Source of the DNA: Variovorax sp. E3
Lineage (GTDB): Bacteria; Pseudomonadota; Gammaproteobacteria; Burkholderiales; Burkholderiaceae_C
Assembly: GCF_016082275.1 (NCBI RefSeq)
Contig: NZ_MOWM01000040.1
Location: 1-51,790 of the forward strand
Direction: 5' to 3'
Length of the DNA stretch: 51,790 nucleotides
Part shown: positions 16,138-27,409 of the stretch, piece after piece
Layout: each line of letters opens with the position of its first letter
Position numbering within the stretch: the stretch's first letter is position 1
The notes under the pieces: generated by a model
The model's database searches: none
The model's input: only the letters and a program-made list of their open reading frames with translations
What the model was told of the DNA's origin: nothing
Made by a program: the position numbers and the translations under genes

Positions 16138-16958
16138 TCAGCGCAAAAACACGTGCTGCATGAACTGCTTGATCGGGTACTGGATCACCGTCTGCACCCG
16201 CGCCGGCAGCTCCAGCGGCCGCATCAGCATCTTCAGCGTGGTGCCCGCGCTCAGGTTGGTGCGGATGGTGCTGTTCATGTCCGCGCTGAGTTTCTGCACG
16301 TAGGCCGTGTCGCTGGCGCGGCCGGGCGAGCGCGCCTTCACCACATGGCGGATGGCGCAGTCGGCGTCTTCGCTCTTCAGCTCGAGCGTGCGCCGCCCGA
16401 TGGTGCCCATCACGCGGAAGCGGCTCAGTTTCTCCTGCGCGCGGTAGCGGCGAAAGAAGCGGTAGAAGTGCTTGTAGTGGTTGACCTCGTCGGTCGCGAT
16501 GCGGGTCGCCAGGTCTTGCAGCACCGGCTCGGTGGTGCTGCGGGCCATGGCCCGGTAATAGGTGGCGGTGCCGGTCTCGACCACGCAGCGCGCGGTCATT
16601 TCCAGGGCGCGGGTCGGGGCCAGCAGCTCGACCTTGCAATAGGTCGCGTATTCCTCGAGGAGCCCGCGTAGGCCGAGTCCCACTCGAACTCGGGCCACAC
16701 GTGGCGCACGTAGGCGCGCAGGGCCTTGCCGTGCTGCAGTTCTTCCTGCTCCCAATGGTTCGACAGCCAGTCGGTGACTTCGTCGTCGCCCCGGAAGAAA
16801 TCGACCAGGTTCTGGGTGTAAAGATCCGAGCCGCTCTCGATGAAAGAAGCCGAGGCGACCAGGTAGAAGAGGTTCTCGTCCGCACGGACCTCGTCGAGCG
16901 CGATGCCCGAGAAGTCCAGGTCCTCGATCTTCCAGTGTTCCGCCTCTTGCCTTGCCAT
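16138..16958 (-). CDS. Ferritin-like di-iron protein, frame broken once
   Basis: A ferritin-like four-helix protein, about 273 residues when one base is restored. It carries two carboxylate/histidine motifs suited to a di-iron centre: WEQEELQHGKALRAYV in the first half, and ATDEVNHYKHFYRFF in the second, the latter preceded by VVETGTATYYRAM. This layout resembles acyl-ACP desaturase-like and related di-iron proteins; the substrate is unknown. The start at 16958 (MARQEAEHWKIEDL) has AAGGAG five bases upstream. The frame breaks near 16662, where the plus strand has G in place of an expected GG. Restoring it reads DSAYAGLLEEYATYC smoothly. It is divergent from alaS (248-base gap). Confidence 0.8.
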
Positions 16959-16996
16959 GCGCGCTCCTTGATTCATGTCCGTACAAGTACGGATGA

Positions 16997-19830
<2,834 letters not shown>

Positions 19831-19870
19831 CGACGCATCGGTCCCCGTCACACAAACACACAAGCACTTC

Positions 19871-20887
19871 ATGCCAGACGCGATCCCCGGTGAAGTGCTT
19901 GTAATGGGGGCCGGCACCATCGGGTGCTTCATCGGCGGCAGCCTGGCGGCGGCGGGCGTGCCCGTCACTTTCGTCGGCCGTGCGCGCGTGCTCGAGAAGC
20001 TCGCCACGCACGGCCTCACGCTCACCGACATGGACGGCGGCAAGCACAAGCTGCCGGCCGCCGGACTGCGGCTGAGCGAGCAGGTGCCCTCGGGTGCCCG
20101 GCCCGCGCTGGTGCTGCTGTGCGTGAAGAGCGGCGCCACCGCCGAAGCCGCGGGCGAGCTGGCCTTTGCATTGCCCGCGGGCACCACGGTCGTCTCGCTG
20201 CAGAACGGCATTTCCAACGGGGCGGCCGCCTCGCAGACCGGGCCGTCGCTCAACGTGCTGTCGGGCATGGTGCCGTACAACGTGGCCGAGATCGGCCCCG
20301 GCGCCTTCCATCGCGGCACGCCCGGCCGGCTGGCCGCCGAAGACGACGCGGCCCTGCGCCCGTGGCTGCCCGTGTTCGAACGCGCCGGCGTGCCGCTCGA
20401 CCTGCATGCCGACCTGCTGCCCGTGCAGTGGGGCAAGCTGCTGCTCAATCTCAACAACCCCGTCAACGCGCTCTCGGGCCTGCCGCTGCGCGAAGAGCTG
20501 ATGCAGCGCGGCTACCGCCGATGCTTCGCGTCGCTGATCGACGAGGCGCTGAGCGTCCTCACCGTCGCGGGCATTGCGCCGGCGCAGGTGGCGGCCGTGC
20601 CGGCGCCGCGCCTGTCGAGCCTGCTGCGGCTGCCCGACTGGGTGTTTCGCATCGTCGCGGCGCGCATGCTGCGCATCGACGCCAAGGCCCGCTCCAGCAT
20701 GGCCGACGACCTGGCGCTGGGCCGCCGCACCGAGATCGACGCGCTCAGCGGCGAGGTGGTGCGCCTGGCGCAGGAGCACGGCCTGAGCGCGCCGCGCAAC
20801 GCGCGCATGGTGGCCTTGCTCGGTGCTTGGCCGGAGCAGCCCAAGCGCTGGACGGCACGGCAATTGCAGGACGCATTGGGCTTGTAG
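19871..20887 (+). CDS. 2-dehydropantoate 2-reductase (ketopantoate reductase family)
   Basis: A 338-residue member of the ApbA/PanE family, which reduces 2-dehydropantoate to pantoate with NADPH in pantothenate synthesis. The Rossmann motif VLVMGAGTIGCFIGG is at residues 9-23, CVKSGATAEAA at about 85, and LQNGISN at about 112. The catalytic Lys/Asn region (VQWGKLLLNLNNPVNALSG) is at about 185, and the C-terminal helical domain includes SSMADDLALGRRTEIDALSG. All key motifs are intact. Several paralogues with other substrates exist in betaproteobacteria, so the in vivo role in CoA synthesis is likely but not certain. It lies 40 bases after alaS and 57 before dadA. Confidence 0.9.
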   Translation: MPDAIPGEVLVMGAGTIGCFIGGSLAAAGVPVTFVGRARVLEKLATHGLTLTDMDGGKHKLPAAGLRLSEQVPSGARPALVLLCVKSGATAEAAGELAFALPAGTTVVSLQNGISNGAAASQTGPSLNVLSGMVPYNVAEIGPGAFHRGTPGRLAAEDDAALRPWLPVFERAGVPLDLHADLLPVQWGKLLLNLNNPVNALSGLPLREELMQRGYRRCFASLIDEALSVLTVAGIAPAQVAAVPAPRLSSLLRLPDWVFRIVAARMLRIDAKARSSMADDLALGRRTEIDALSGEVVRLAQEHGLSAPRNARMVALLGAWPEQPKRWTARQLQDALGL

Positions 20888-20944
20888 CCCCGAGCCTGTA
20901 CCCTCGGGCCGTTGCAGCGTTCGGCTTTCAAAGAGGGAGCTTCC

Positions 20945-22203
20945 ATGCAGGTCCTGATTCTCGGCAGCGGTGTCATCGGCACGTCGGTGGCGTACTACCT
21001 GGCGCGCGCCGGCCACGAGGTGACGGTGCTCGAGCGCCAGCCCGCGCCCGCGCTCGAAACCAGCTTCGGCAACGCGGGCGAGGTCTCGCCCGGCTACTCG
21101 GCGCCATGGGCCGGGCCCGGCGTGCCGGTCAAGGCCGTCAAGTGGCTGCTCATGCGGCACAGCCCGCTGGTCATCAAGCCCATGCTCGATCCGGCCATGT
21201 GGCGCTGGGGCTTGTCGATGCTGCGCAACTGCACGCAGGCGCGCTACGAGATCAACAAGGGCCGCATGGTGCGGCTCGCCGAATACAGCCGCGACTGTTT
21301 GAAGACCCTGCGCGCCGACACCGGCATCGCCTACGACGAGCGCATGCAGGGCACGCTGCAGCTGTTCCGCACGCAGCAGCAGCTCGACGGCACCTCCAAA
21401 GACGTCGAAGTGCTCAAGGCCTCGGGCGTGCCCTACCAGGTGCTCGACCGCGAAGGTTGCGTGCAGTACGAGCCTGCGCTCGCGGGCGTGAAAGACAAGT
21501 TCGTCGGCGGCCTGCGACTGCCGGGCGACGAGACCGGCGACTGCTTCAAGTTCACGCAGGCACTGGCCAGGCTGGCCGAAGCCGAGGGCGTGAAGTTCCG
21601 CTTCGGCGTCGACATCCAGGCCATCGAGCACGCGGCGGGCAAGGGCGTCACCGCAGTGCGCACCAATGCCGGCAGCTTCACCGCAGAGCGCTACGTGGTC
21701 GCGCTGGGCAGCTATTCGCCCGCGCTGGTCAAGCCGCTGGGCATCGGCCTGCCGGTGTACCCGGTCAAGGGCTTCTCGATCACCGTGCCCATCACCGACG
21801 CCAGCGGCGCGCCCGAATCGACCGTGATGGACGAGACCTTCAAGGTCGCGGTCACGCGACTGGGCGACCGCATCCGCGTGGGCGGCACCGCGCAGCTCTC
21901 GGGCTTCGACCTGCGGCTGGACGCGGGCCGGCGCGACACGCTCGAACACGTCGTGACCGACCTGTTCCCCCAGGGCGGCAGCGTGCGCGAGGCTTCCTTC
22001 TGGACCGGCCTGCGCCCCATGACGCCCGACGGCACGCCCGTGATCGGCGCCACCCGCATTCCCAACCTGATGCTGAGCACCGGCCACGGCACGCTCGGCT
22101 GGACCATGGCGGCCGGCACCGGCCGCGTGATGGCCGACCTGATCGCGGGCAGGCGCCCGAGATCGACATGGAAGGCCTGACCGTGGCGCGCTACGGCGGC
22201 TGA
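20945..22203 (+). CDS. dadA: D-amino acid dehydrogenase small subunit, C-terminus frame-shifted
   Basis: FAD-dependent D-amino acid dehydrogenase, about 419 residues restored. It oxidises D-amino acids (chiefly D-Ala) to keto acids and passes electrons to the respiratory chain. The dinucleotide motif [20 protein letters not shown] is at the N-terminus, followed by [19 protein letters not shown] and, near the end, [17 protein letters not shown] and [21 protein letters not shown]. As given, the frame stops early at 22180 with the odd tail RRPRSTWKA. Adding one C near 22158 (CCC to CCCC) gives [15 protein letters not shown], the expected DadA-type tail, and a stop at 22203. The shift does not make an obvious gap and is easily missed. 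A terminator follows 25 bases later. Confidence 0.92.
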
Positions 22204-22227
22204 CGCCCCCGCCACGCTCCCCACCCG

Positions 22228-22262
22228 CAGGGCGGCCCGAAACGGCCGCCCTGTTTTCTTTG
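22228..22262 (+). terminator. Rho-independent terminator after dadA
   Basis: CAGGGCGGCC (22228-22237), loop CGAAAC, GGCCGCCCTG (22244-22253), then TTTTCTTT. It ends the alaS-panE-dadA direction and separates it from the catabolic block. Confidence 0.85.
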
Positions 22263-22382
22263 GGTAACAACGATCAGGGTTTTTACCTAGTCATGAAGTT
22301 GTCTTCCTCGGTATTCTTCGTGGCGTTCCATTAATAAATCGTTGTTTCTTTAGTGAAACAAACCAACGATCCCACGGACCCG

Positions 22383-23369
22383 ATGAAACACACTCGCCGC
22401 CATGCCATCGCCGCCGCCATTTCCCTGGCGGCCGCTTGCGCCACCGGACTTGCCTGGGCAGCCGACGGCTACCCCGCCAAGCCGATCACGCTGGTCGTCG
22501 CCTATCCGGCCGGCGGCGACACCGACGCCCTGGCGCGGCTCTTCGCCGAGAAGCTGGCCACGCGCGTCGGCCAGCCCGTGGTGGTCGACAACCGCCCCGG
22601 CGCCAGCGGCATCATCGGCAGCGCCTACGTGTCGAAGGCCGCGCCCGACGGCTACACGCTGCTGCTGGCGCCCAGCACCTTCTCGATCGCGCAGCTGGTG
22701 CTCAAGACCAACGGCTCGTCGGGCTACGACGTGCTCGGCGGCTTCACGCCCATCGTGCAGACCGGCAGCCAGCCGCTGTTCCTGGTGGCCAGCGGCGGCA
22801 GCGGCTTCGCCAGCCTGAAGGACGCGGTGGCCGCGGCCAAGGGCGGCAAGTCGCTGAGCTACGCGAGCCCGGGCAGCGGCTCGCCGATGCACATCCTCGG
22901 CGAGATGTTCGCGCGCGCCTCGGGCGCCAGCCTCGCGCACGTGCCCTACAAGGGCGTGGCCCCGGCGGTGAACGACGTGCTGGGCGGCCATGTGCCGGTG
23001 ACCTTCATCACGCTGGGCCCGGTGTCGCCGTACTTCGCCAACGGCAAGCTGCGCCCGCTGGCCGTGGCCTCGGCCCAGCGCTCGCCGCTCGCGCCCAACG
23101 TGCCGACGCTGGCCGAGCAGGGCTACAAGGACGTCGAGGTGACCGCCTGGAACGGCCTCTGGGGCCCGCGCAACCTGTCGCCCGAGATCGTGAAGACGCT
23201 CAACGGCCATTTCAACGAGATCCTGAAGATGCCCGAGATCGTCGCGCGCATGGCCGTGCTCGGCACCACGCCCGTGGGCGGCGACGCCGACGTGCTCGGC
23301 AAGACCAACGCCGCTGACTACGCGCGCTTCGGCAAGGTCATCAAGGAGCTCGGCATCCAGGCCGACTGA
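22383..23369 (+). CDS. Bug/TctC-type periplasmic solute receptor, first copy
   Basis: A 328-residue periplasmic binding protein of the Bug family (tripartite tricarboxylate transporter receptor), which binds carboxylates and related compounds. The signal peptide is at residues 1-27 (MKHTRRHAIAAAIS ... GLAWAADG). Family motifs include PAKPITLVVAYPAGGDTDALAR, VVVDNRPGASGIIG, LSYASPGSGSPMH and AHVPYKGVAPAVNDVLGGHV. No TctA/TctB membrane subunits are nearby, which is usual for Bug proteins in this order. It is the first gene of the co-oriented catabolic block and probably senses or delivers its substrate. An AT-rich leader (22263-22382) precedes it. Confidence 0.9.
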   Translation: MKHTRRHAIAAAISLAAACATGLAWAADGYPAKPITLVVAYPAGGDTDALARLFAEKLATRVGQPVVVDNRPGASGIIGSAYVSKAAPDGYTLLLAPSTFSIAQLVLKTNGSSGYDVLGGFTPIVQTGSQPLFLVASGGSGFASLKDAVAAAKGGKSLSYASPGSGSPMHILGEMFARASGASLAHVPYKGVAPAVNDVLGGHVPVTFITLGPVSPYFANGKLRPLAVASAQRSPLAPNVPTLAEQGYKDVEVTAWNGLWGPRNLSPEIVKTLNGHFNEILKMPEIVARMAVLGTTPVGGDADVLGKTNAADYARFGKVIKELGIQAD

Positions 23370-23393
23370 TCGAACCCCGCTCACCTCATTCCC

Positions 23394-24208
23394 ATGACCG
23401 ACCTCCAAGCCATTCCCGACCCGTCGAGCCTGCAGGCGCTGCTGGCCGAACTGCCCGCCAACCTGCTGGCCGGCCGCCGCGTGCTCGTGACCGGCGGCGC
23501 GCGTGGGCTGGGCCTTGCGTTCGCGCAGTGCATTGCCGCGGCGGGCGCCCACGTGGTGCTGGCCGACATCCTTGGCGAGCTGGCCCAGGCCGAGGCGAGG
23601 GCGCTGCGCGACGCGGGCCACGCGGCGCATGCGCTGGCGGTCGACCTGTCGGACCCCGCCGCCATCGACGCTGCGCGGGCGAAGCCATCCGCCTGCTCGG
23701 CGGGCTCGACGGCCTCGTCAACAACGCCGCCATCACCAACTCGGGCGGCCGCGACGCGCACCAGCTCGACGTCGACACCTGGGACCGCGTGATGAACGTC
23801 AACGTGCGCGGCAGCTGGCTCATGGGCCGCGCCTGCCGCGCCGCGCTGGCCGAAAGCGGGCGGGGCGCCATCGTCAACCTCGCGTCCGACACGGCGCTGT
23901 GGGGCGCGCCCAACCTGCTGGCCTATGCGTCGAGCAAGGGCGCCGTCATTTCCATGACGCGCTCGCTGGCGCGCGAATGGGGCGGCGACGGCATTACCGT
24001 CAACGCCGTGGCGCCCGGCCTCACGCTGGTCGAGGCCACCGAATACGTGCCCATGGCGCGCCACCAGAAGTACTTCGAAGGCCGCGCCATCCCGCGCGAG
24101 CAGCAGGCCGCCGACGTGTGCGGCGCGACCCTGTTCCTGCTGTCGGGCCTCGCGCGCTTCGTGACGGGCCAGCTGCTGGCCGTCAACGGCGGCTTCGCGA
24201 TGCATTGA
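23394..24208 (+). CDS. SDR-family oxidoreductase, frame broken once
   Basis: A classical short-chain dehydrogenase, about 271 residues when one base is restored. The NAD(P) motif VTGGARGLGLAFAQ is near residue 33, followed by DGLVNNAAITNSGG and the active-site Tyr/Lys in LLAYASSKGAVISMT, with Ser in VNLASDTALWG. The frame breaks at 23677-23681. Before it the frame reads IDAARA, and after it the +1 frame reads EAIRLLGGLDGLVNNAA. One missing G or C explains this. It could oxidise a dihydrodiol or an alcohol intermediate in the pathway. It follows the Bug gene by 24 bases. Confidence 0.87.
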
Positions 24209-24246
24209 CGCAGCCAACCCAACTTTTCCGACCAAGGAGTTTTCCG

Positions 24247-24795
24247 ATGAGCGATCTGTCCGAACAGCAAAAGATCACCGATGCGCCCGCCACCACCCTG
24301 GCGCAGCCCGAAGGCACGAACCTCGCCGAGTGGATGAACAGCCGCATCGCGCGCTACGACACCCGCAAGTACGACTGGGACGCGCTGAAGTTCCAGGCCG
24401 ACTTCGACCCCAAGTACCGCCGCGCGCAGATGCGCTACGTGGGCACGGGCGGCACCGGCGTGGCGAAGGACGTCAACACCGTGGCCGCCGAGCACTTCAC
24501 CTTCTCGACCATGGTGATCCCGGCCGGCCACGAAGGCCCGCCGCACCTGCACACCGACGTGGAAGAAGTGTTCTTCCTGATCCGCGGCAAGCTCAAGGTG
24601 GTGATCGAGAAAGACGGCGAGCGCTTCGAGACCATCATGACCGACCGCGACCTGATCTCGGTGCCGCCCGGCGTGTACCGCGAAGAGATCAACATCGGCG
24701 ACGAAGACGCGCTGATGTGCGTGATGCTCGGCGCAAAGAAGCCCGTGACGCCGACGTACCCGGCCGATCACCCGCTCGCAAAGATCAAGCGCTGA
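24247..24795 (+). CDS. Cupin-domain protein
   Basis: A 182-residue protein with one conserved cupin barrel. The metal-binding signature appears as PAGHEGPPHLHTDVEEVFFLI, split over motif 1 (G-x5-H-x-H-x3,4-E) near residue 95-110, with motif 2 around VPPGVYREEINIG near 140. It binds a metal and may be an isomerase, dioxygenase or stabilising factor; the reaction cannot be assigned. AAGGAG lies 8 bases before ATG 24247. It is set between the SDR and the alpha/beta hydrolase with short gaps. Confidence 0.85.
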   Translation: MSDLSEQQKITDAPATTLAQPEGTNLAEWMNSRIARYDTRKYDWDALKFQADFDPKYRRAQMRYVGTGGTGVAKDVNTVAAEHFTFSTMVIPAGHEGPPHLHTDVEEVFFLIRGKLKVVIEKDGERFETIMTDRDLISVPPGVYREEINIGDEDALMCVMLGAKKPVTPTYPADHPLAKIKR

Positions 24796-24805
24796 GCGGC
24801 CGGCC

Positions 24806-25665
24806 ATGAACGACACCATCGCCCCCGACGCGCTCGCGTTGTCCGCCGCCGAGCTGGCACGGCTTGACGCACGCTTTGCGGCCCGCAATGTCGCGGTCGG
24901 CGGCGGCGCCGTGGTGTCGGTGCGCGAATGCGGCAATGGGCCGGTGGTCGTGTGCCTGCACGGCATCGGCTCGGGCGCGGCCTCGTGGATCGACACGGCT
25001 GCGCTGCTCGCATCGCAAGCCCGCGTGATCGCGTGGGACGCACCGGGCTATGGCGAATCGACACCGCTCGAAGCCGCCGCACCCACGGCCGCCGAATACG
25101 CCGCGCGCCTGGGCGCCTTGCTCGACGCGCTCGGCATCGACTCGTGCGTGCTCGTCGGCCATTCACTCGGGGCCATCACCGCCGCGTCGGCCGCGCGCAC
25201 CGACCAGCGCATCCGCCGCCTCGTGCTCGTGAGCCCGGCCATCGGCTACGGCGCCGCATCCCGCGAGGCAGCACGCGCCAAGGTCCGCGCCGAACGCCTG
25301 GCCACGCTCGACGAGCTCGGCATCGCCGGCATGGCGGCCAAACGCGCCGGCCGCCTCGTGTCCGACAAGGCCGGCGAGCACGCCCGCCAGTGGGTGCGCT
25401 GGAACATGGCGCGCCTGAACGACCACGCTATCGCCAGGCCGTCGAGCTGCTGTGCAACGCCGACCTGCTGGCCGACCTGCCGCCGCCCATGCCCGTGCGC
25501 GTGGCCTGCGGCGCGCTCGACGTGGTCACGCCGCCGGCGGCCTGCGAAGAGGTGGCGCGCCGGTGCGGCGTACCGCTCGAATTGGTGGACGATGCGGGGC
25601 ACGCCGGCTATGTGGAACAACCGCAGGCCGTCGCCACGCTGCTGCGCGAATCGCTCGCCGGCTGA
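24806..25665 (+). CDS. Alpha/beta hydrolase, frame broken once
   Basis: An alpha/beta hydrolase, about 286 residues once restored. It resembles meta-cleavage-product hydrolases and enol-lactonases. Visible motifs are VVVCLHGIGSGAASWID (oxyanion loop), VIAWDAPGYGES, the nucleophile elbow VLVGHSLGAITAAS, and a C-terminal Asp/His pair (GALDVVTPP, DDAGHAGYVEQP). The frame breaks near 25427. Restoring one G (GCTAT to GGCTAT) gives NDHGYRQAVELLCNADLLAD. Because of the shift, the original frame runs on without a stop into the IclR gene and appears as one 578-residue fusion, which is an artefact. In context it could hydrolyse the ring-cleavage product made by the VOC dioxygenase. Confidence 0.86.
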
Positions 25666-25705
25666 CCGCAACACAGACAAGAAGACATCCAAGGAAAGAA
25701 CAGGC

Positions 25706-26542
25706 ATGGCCACCAACGACAACGAAGTGATGGAAGAGGGCGCCGACCGCTACAACGTGCCCGCGCTGGAGCGCGGCCTGCGCGTGCTGTGCGAGTTCAG
25801 CCGCGAGAACCGCACGCTCTCCGCGCCCGAGCTGGCGCGCCGCTTCGACCTGCCGCGCTCGACCGTGTTCCGCCTGCTCACCACGCTGGAGAACATGGGC
25901 TTTCTCGAACGCGCCGAGGGCGGGCGCGACTACCGCCTGGGCCTGGCCGTGCTGCGCCTGGGCTTCGAATACCTCGCGTCGCTGGAGCTCACGCAGCTGG
26001 GCACGCCGCTGCTCAACCGCCTGTGCGACGAGCTGCGCACGCCCTGCAACCTGGTGGTGCGCGACGGCCGCTCCATCGTCTACGTGGCCAAGGTGGCGCC
26101 GCCCACGCCGTTCGCCAGCTCGGTCACCGTGGGCACGCGCCTGCCGGCCCACGCCACGGTGCTCGGCCGCATCCTGCTCGAAGACCTGACCCTGCCGCAA
26201 CTGCGCGCGCTCTACCCCGAGGACAAGCTCGAGACCTTCTCGCCGAGCACGCCGCGCACCGTGACCGAGCTGTTCGACATGGTGCAGGCCGACCGCCAGC
26301 GCGGCTATGTGCTGGGCGAGGGCTTCTTCGAATCGAACATCTCCAGCATCGCGGCGCCCGTGCGCGACCACAGCGGCCACATCGTGGCGGCACTGGGCGC
26401 CACCGTCACCGCGAGCCACATCGAGGAAAGCCGGATCGACGAGATGGTGCAGCGCGTGCGCGGCACCGCCGACGAAATCTCCGGCCTGCTGAACTACTCG
26501 CCCGCGCGCACCGCCAAGGTCGTGCCGCTGCGCAGCGCCTGA
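25706..26542 (+). CDS. IclR-family transcriptional regulator
   Basis: A 278-residue IclR-type regulator. The winged helix-turn-helix is at about residues 18-75 (VPALERGLRVLCEFSRENRT, LSAPELARRFDLPRSTVFRL). The effector domain follows (RLCDELRTPCNLVVRDG, VTVGTRLPAHATVLGRILLE, GFFESNISSIAAPVRDHSG). The ATG at 25706 has an AAGGAAAGAA-type ribosome-binding site upstream. The gene sits inside the catabolic block on the same strand rather than divergent from it, so it probably controls the block from its first promoter and is itself co-expressed. Effectors of this family in catabolic islands are often aromatic acids. Confidence 0.93.
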   Translation: MATNDNEVMEEGADRYNVPALERGLRVLCEFSRENRTLSAPELARRFDLPRSTVFRLLTTLENMGFLERAEGGRDYRLGLAVLRLGFEYLASLELTQLGTPLLNRLCDELRTPCNLVVRDGRSIVYVAKVAPPTPFASSVTVGTRLPAHATVLGRILLEDLTLPQLRALYPEDKLETFSPSTPRTVTELFDMVQADRQRGYVLGEGFFESNISSIAAPVRDHSGHIVAALGATVTASHIEESRIDEMVQRVRGTADEISGLLNYSPARTAKVVPLRSA

Positions 26543-26572
26543 AACCCGCCACCGCCAAGTCACCGCCACGCC

Positions 26573-27409
26573 ATGACCACGCCGTCTTCTTCCTTCTTCT
26601 TCGCCGCCGACGCACTGGCCGGTCGCGTGGCCGTGGTCACGGGCGGCTCGTCGGGCATCGGCCTTGCCACCGTCGAGCTGCTGCTCGGCTGCGGCGCGGC
26701 GGTCGCGCTGTGCGGCCGCAACGCGCAGCGCCTTGAAAGCGCCGTGGCCGGCCTGCGCGAACGGCACCCGGGCGCGAAGCTTTTCGCGCAGCCGTGCGAC
26801 GTGCTCGACGCCGCCTCGGTGCGGGCCTTTGCCGCCGCCAGCGAGGCCGCGCTCGGCCCGGCCTCGATGCTCGTGAACAACGCGGGGCAGGGCCGTGTTT
26901 CCACCTTCGCCGACACCGACGACGCGGCCTGGACCGAGGAGCTCAACCTGAAGTTCTTCTCGGTGATCAACCCCACGCGCGCCTTCCTGCCGCAGCTCGC
27001 GGCGCGGCGCTCGGCGCTGGGCGACGCGGCCATCGTCTGCGCCAACTCGCTGCTCGCGCGCCAGCCCGAGCCGCACATGGTCGCCACCTCGGCCGCGCGC
27101 GCCGGGCTGCTGAACCTCGTGCGCTCCATGGCCACCGAATTCGCGCCGCAGGGCGTGCGCGTCAACGGCATCCTGATCGGCCTGGTCGAGTCGGGCCAGT
27201 GGCGCCGCCGCTTCGAGGCGCGCGAAGACAAGTCGCAAGACTGGTCCGCCTGGAGCGGCCAGCTCGCCCGGAACAAACACATCCCGCTGGGTCGCCTGGG
27301 GCTTCCGACCGAAGCCGCGCGCGCGATTCTTTTTCTTGCTTCACCGCTCGCGTCGTACACGACCGGCAGCCACATCGACATTTCCGGAGGCCTTTCGCGC
27401 CATGCATAA
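26573..27409 (+). CDS. SDR-family protein lacking the usual Tyr/Lys active site
   Basis: A 278-residue short-chain dehydrogenase fold. The Rossmann motif VVTGGSSGIGLATVELLL is near residue 25, followed by VNNAGQGRVSTF, a Ser in VCANSLLARQPEP, and the C-terminal GSHIDISGGLSRHA. Where the family has Y-x-x-x-K, this protein reads VATSAARAGLLNLV, so Tyr is replaced by Thr and Lys by Arg in the natural alignment. It may be a non-classical SDR with altered chemistry or a non-catalytic member. No frame damage is seen. The stop overlaps the start of the ThDP enzyme by 8 bases, indicating translational coupling. Confidence 0.88.
   Translation: MTTPSSSFFFAADALAGRVAVVTGGSSGIGLATVELLLGCGAAVALCGRNAQRLESAVAGLRERHPGAKLFAQPCDVLDAASVRAFAAASEAALGPASMLVNNAGQGRVSTFADTDDAAWTEELNLKFFSVINPTRAFLPQLAARRSALGDAAIVCANSLLARQPEPHMVATSAARAGLLNLVRSMATEFAPQGVRVNGILIGLVESGQWRRRFEAREDKSQDWSAWSGQLARNKHIPLGRLGLPTEAARAILFLASPLASYTTGSHIDISGGLSRHA

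Noticed and set aside
24806..26542. A 578-residue hydrolase-IclR fusion protein
   Set aside because: The open frame joins the two only because a missing base near 25427 removes the hydrolase stop. The hydrolase continues in the next frame to its own stop at 25665, and IclR has its own ribosome-binding site and ATG at 25706.
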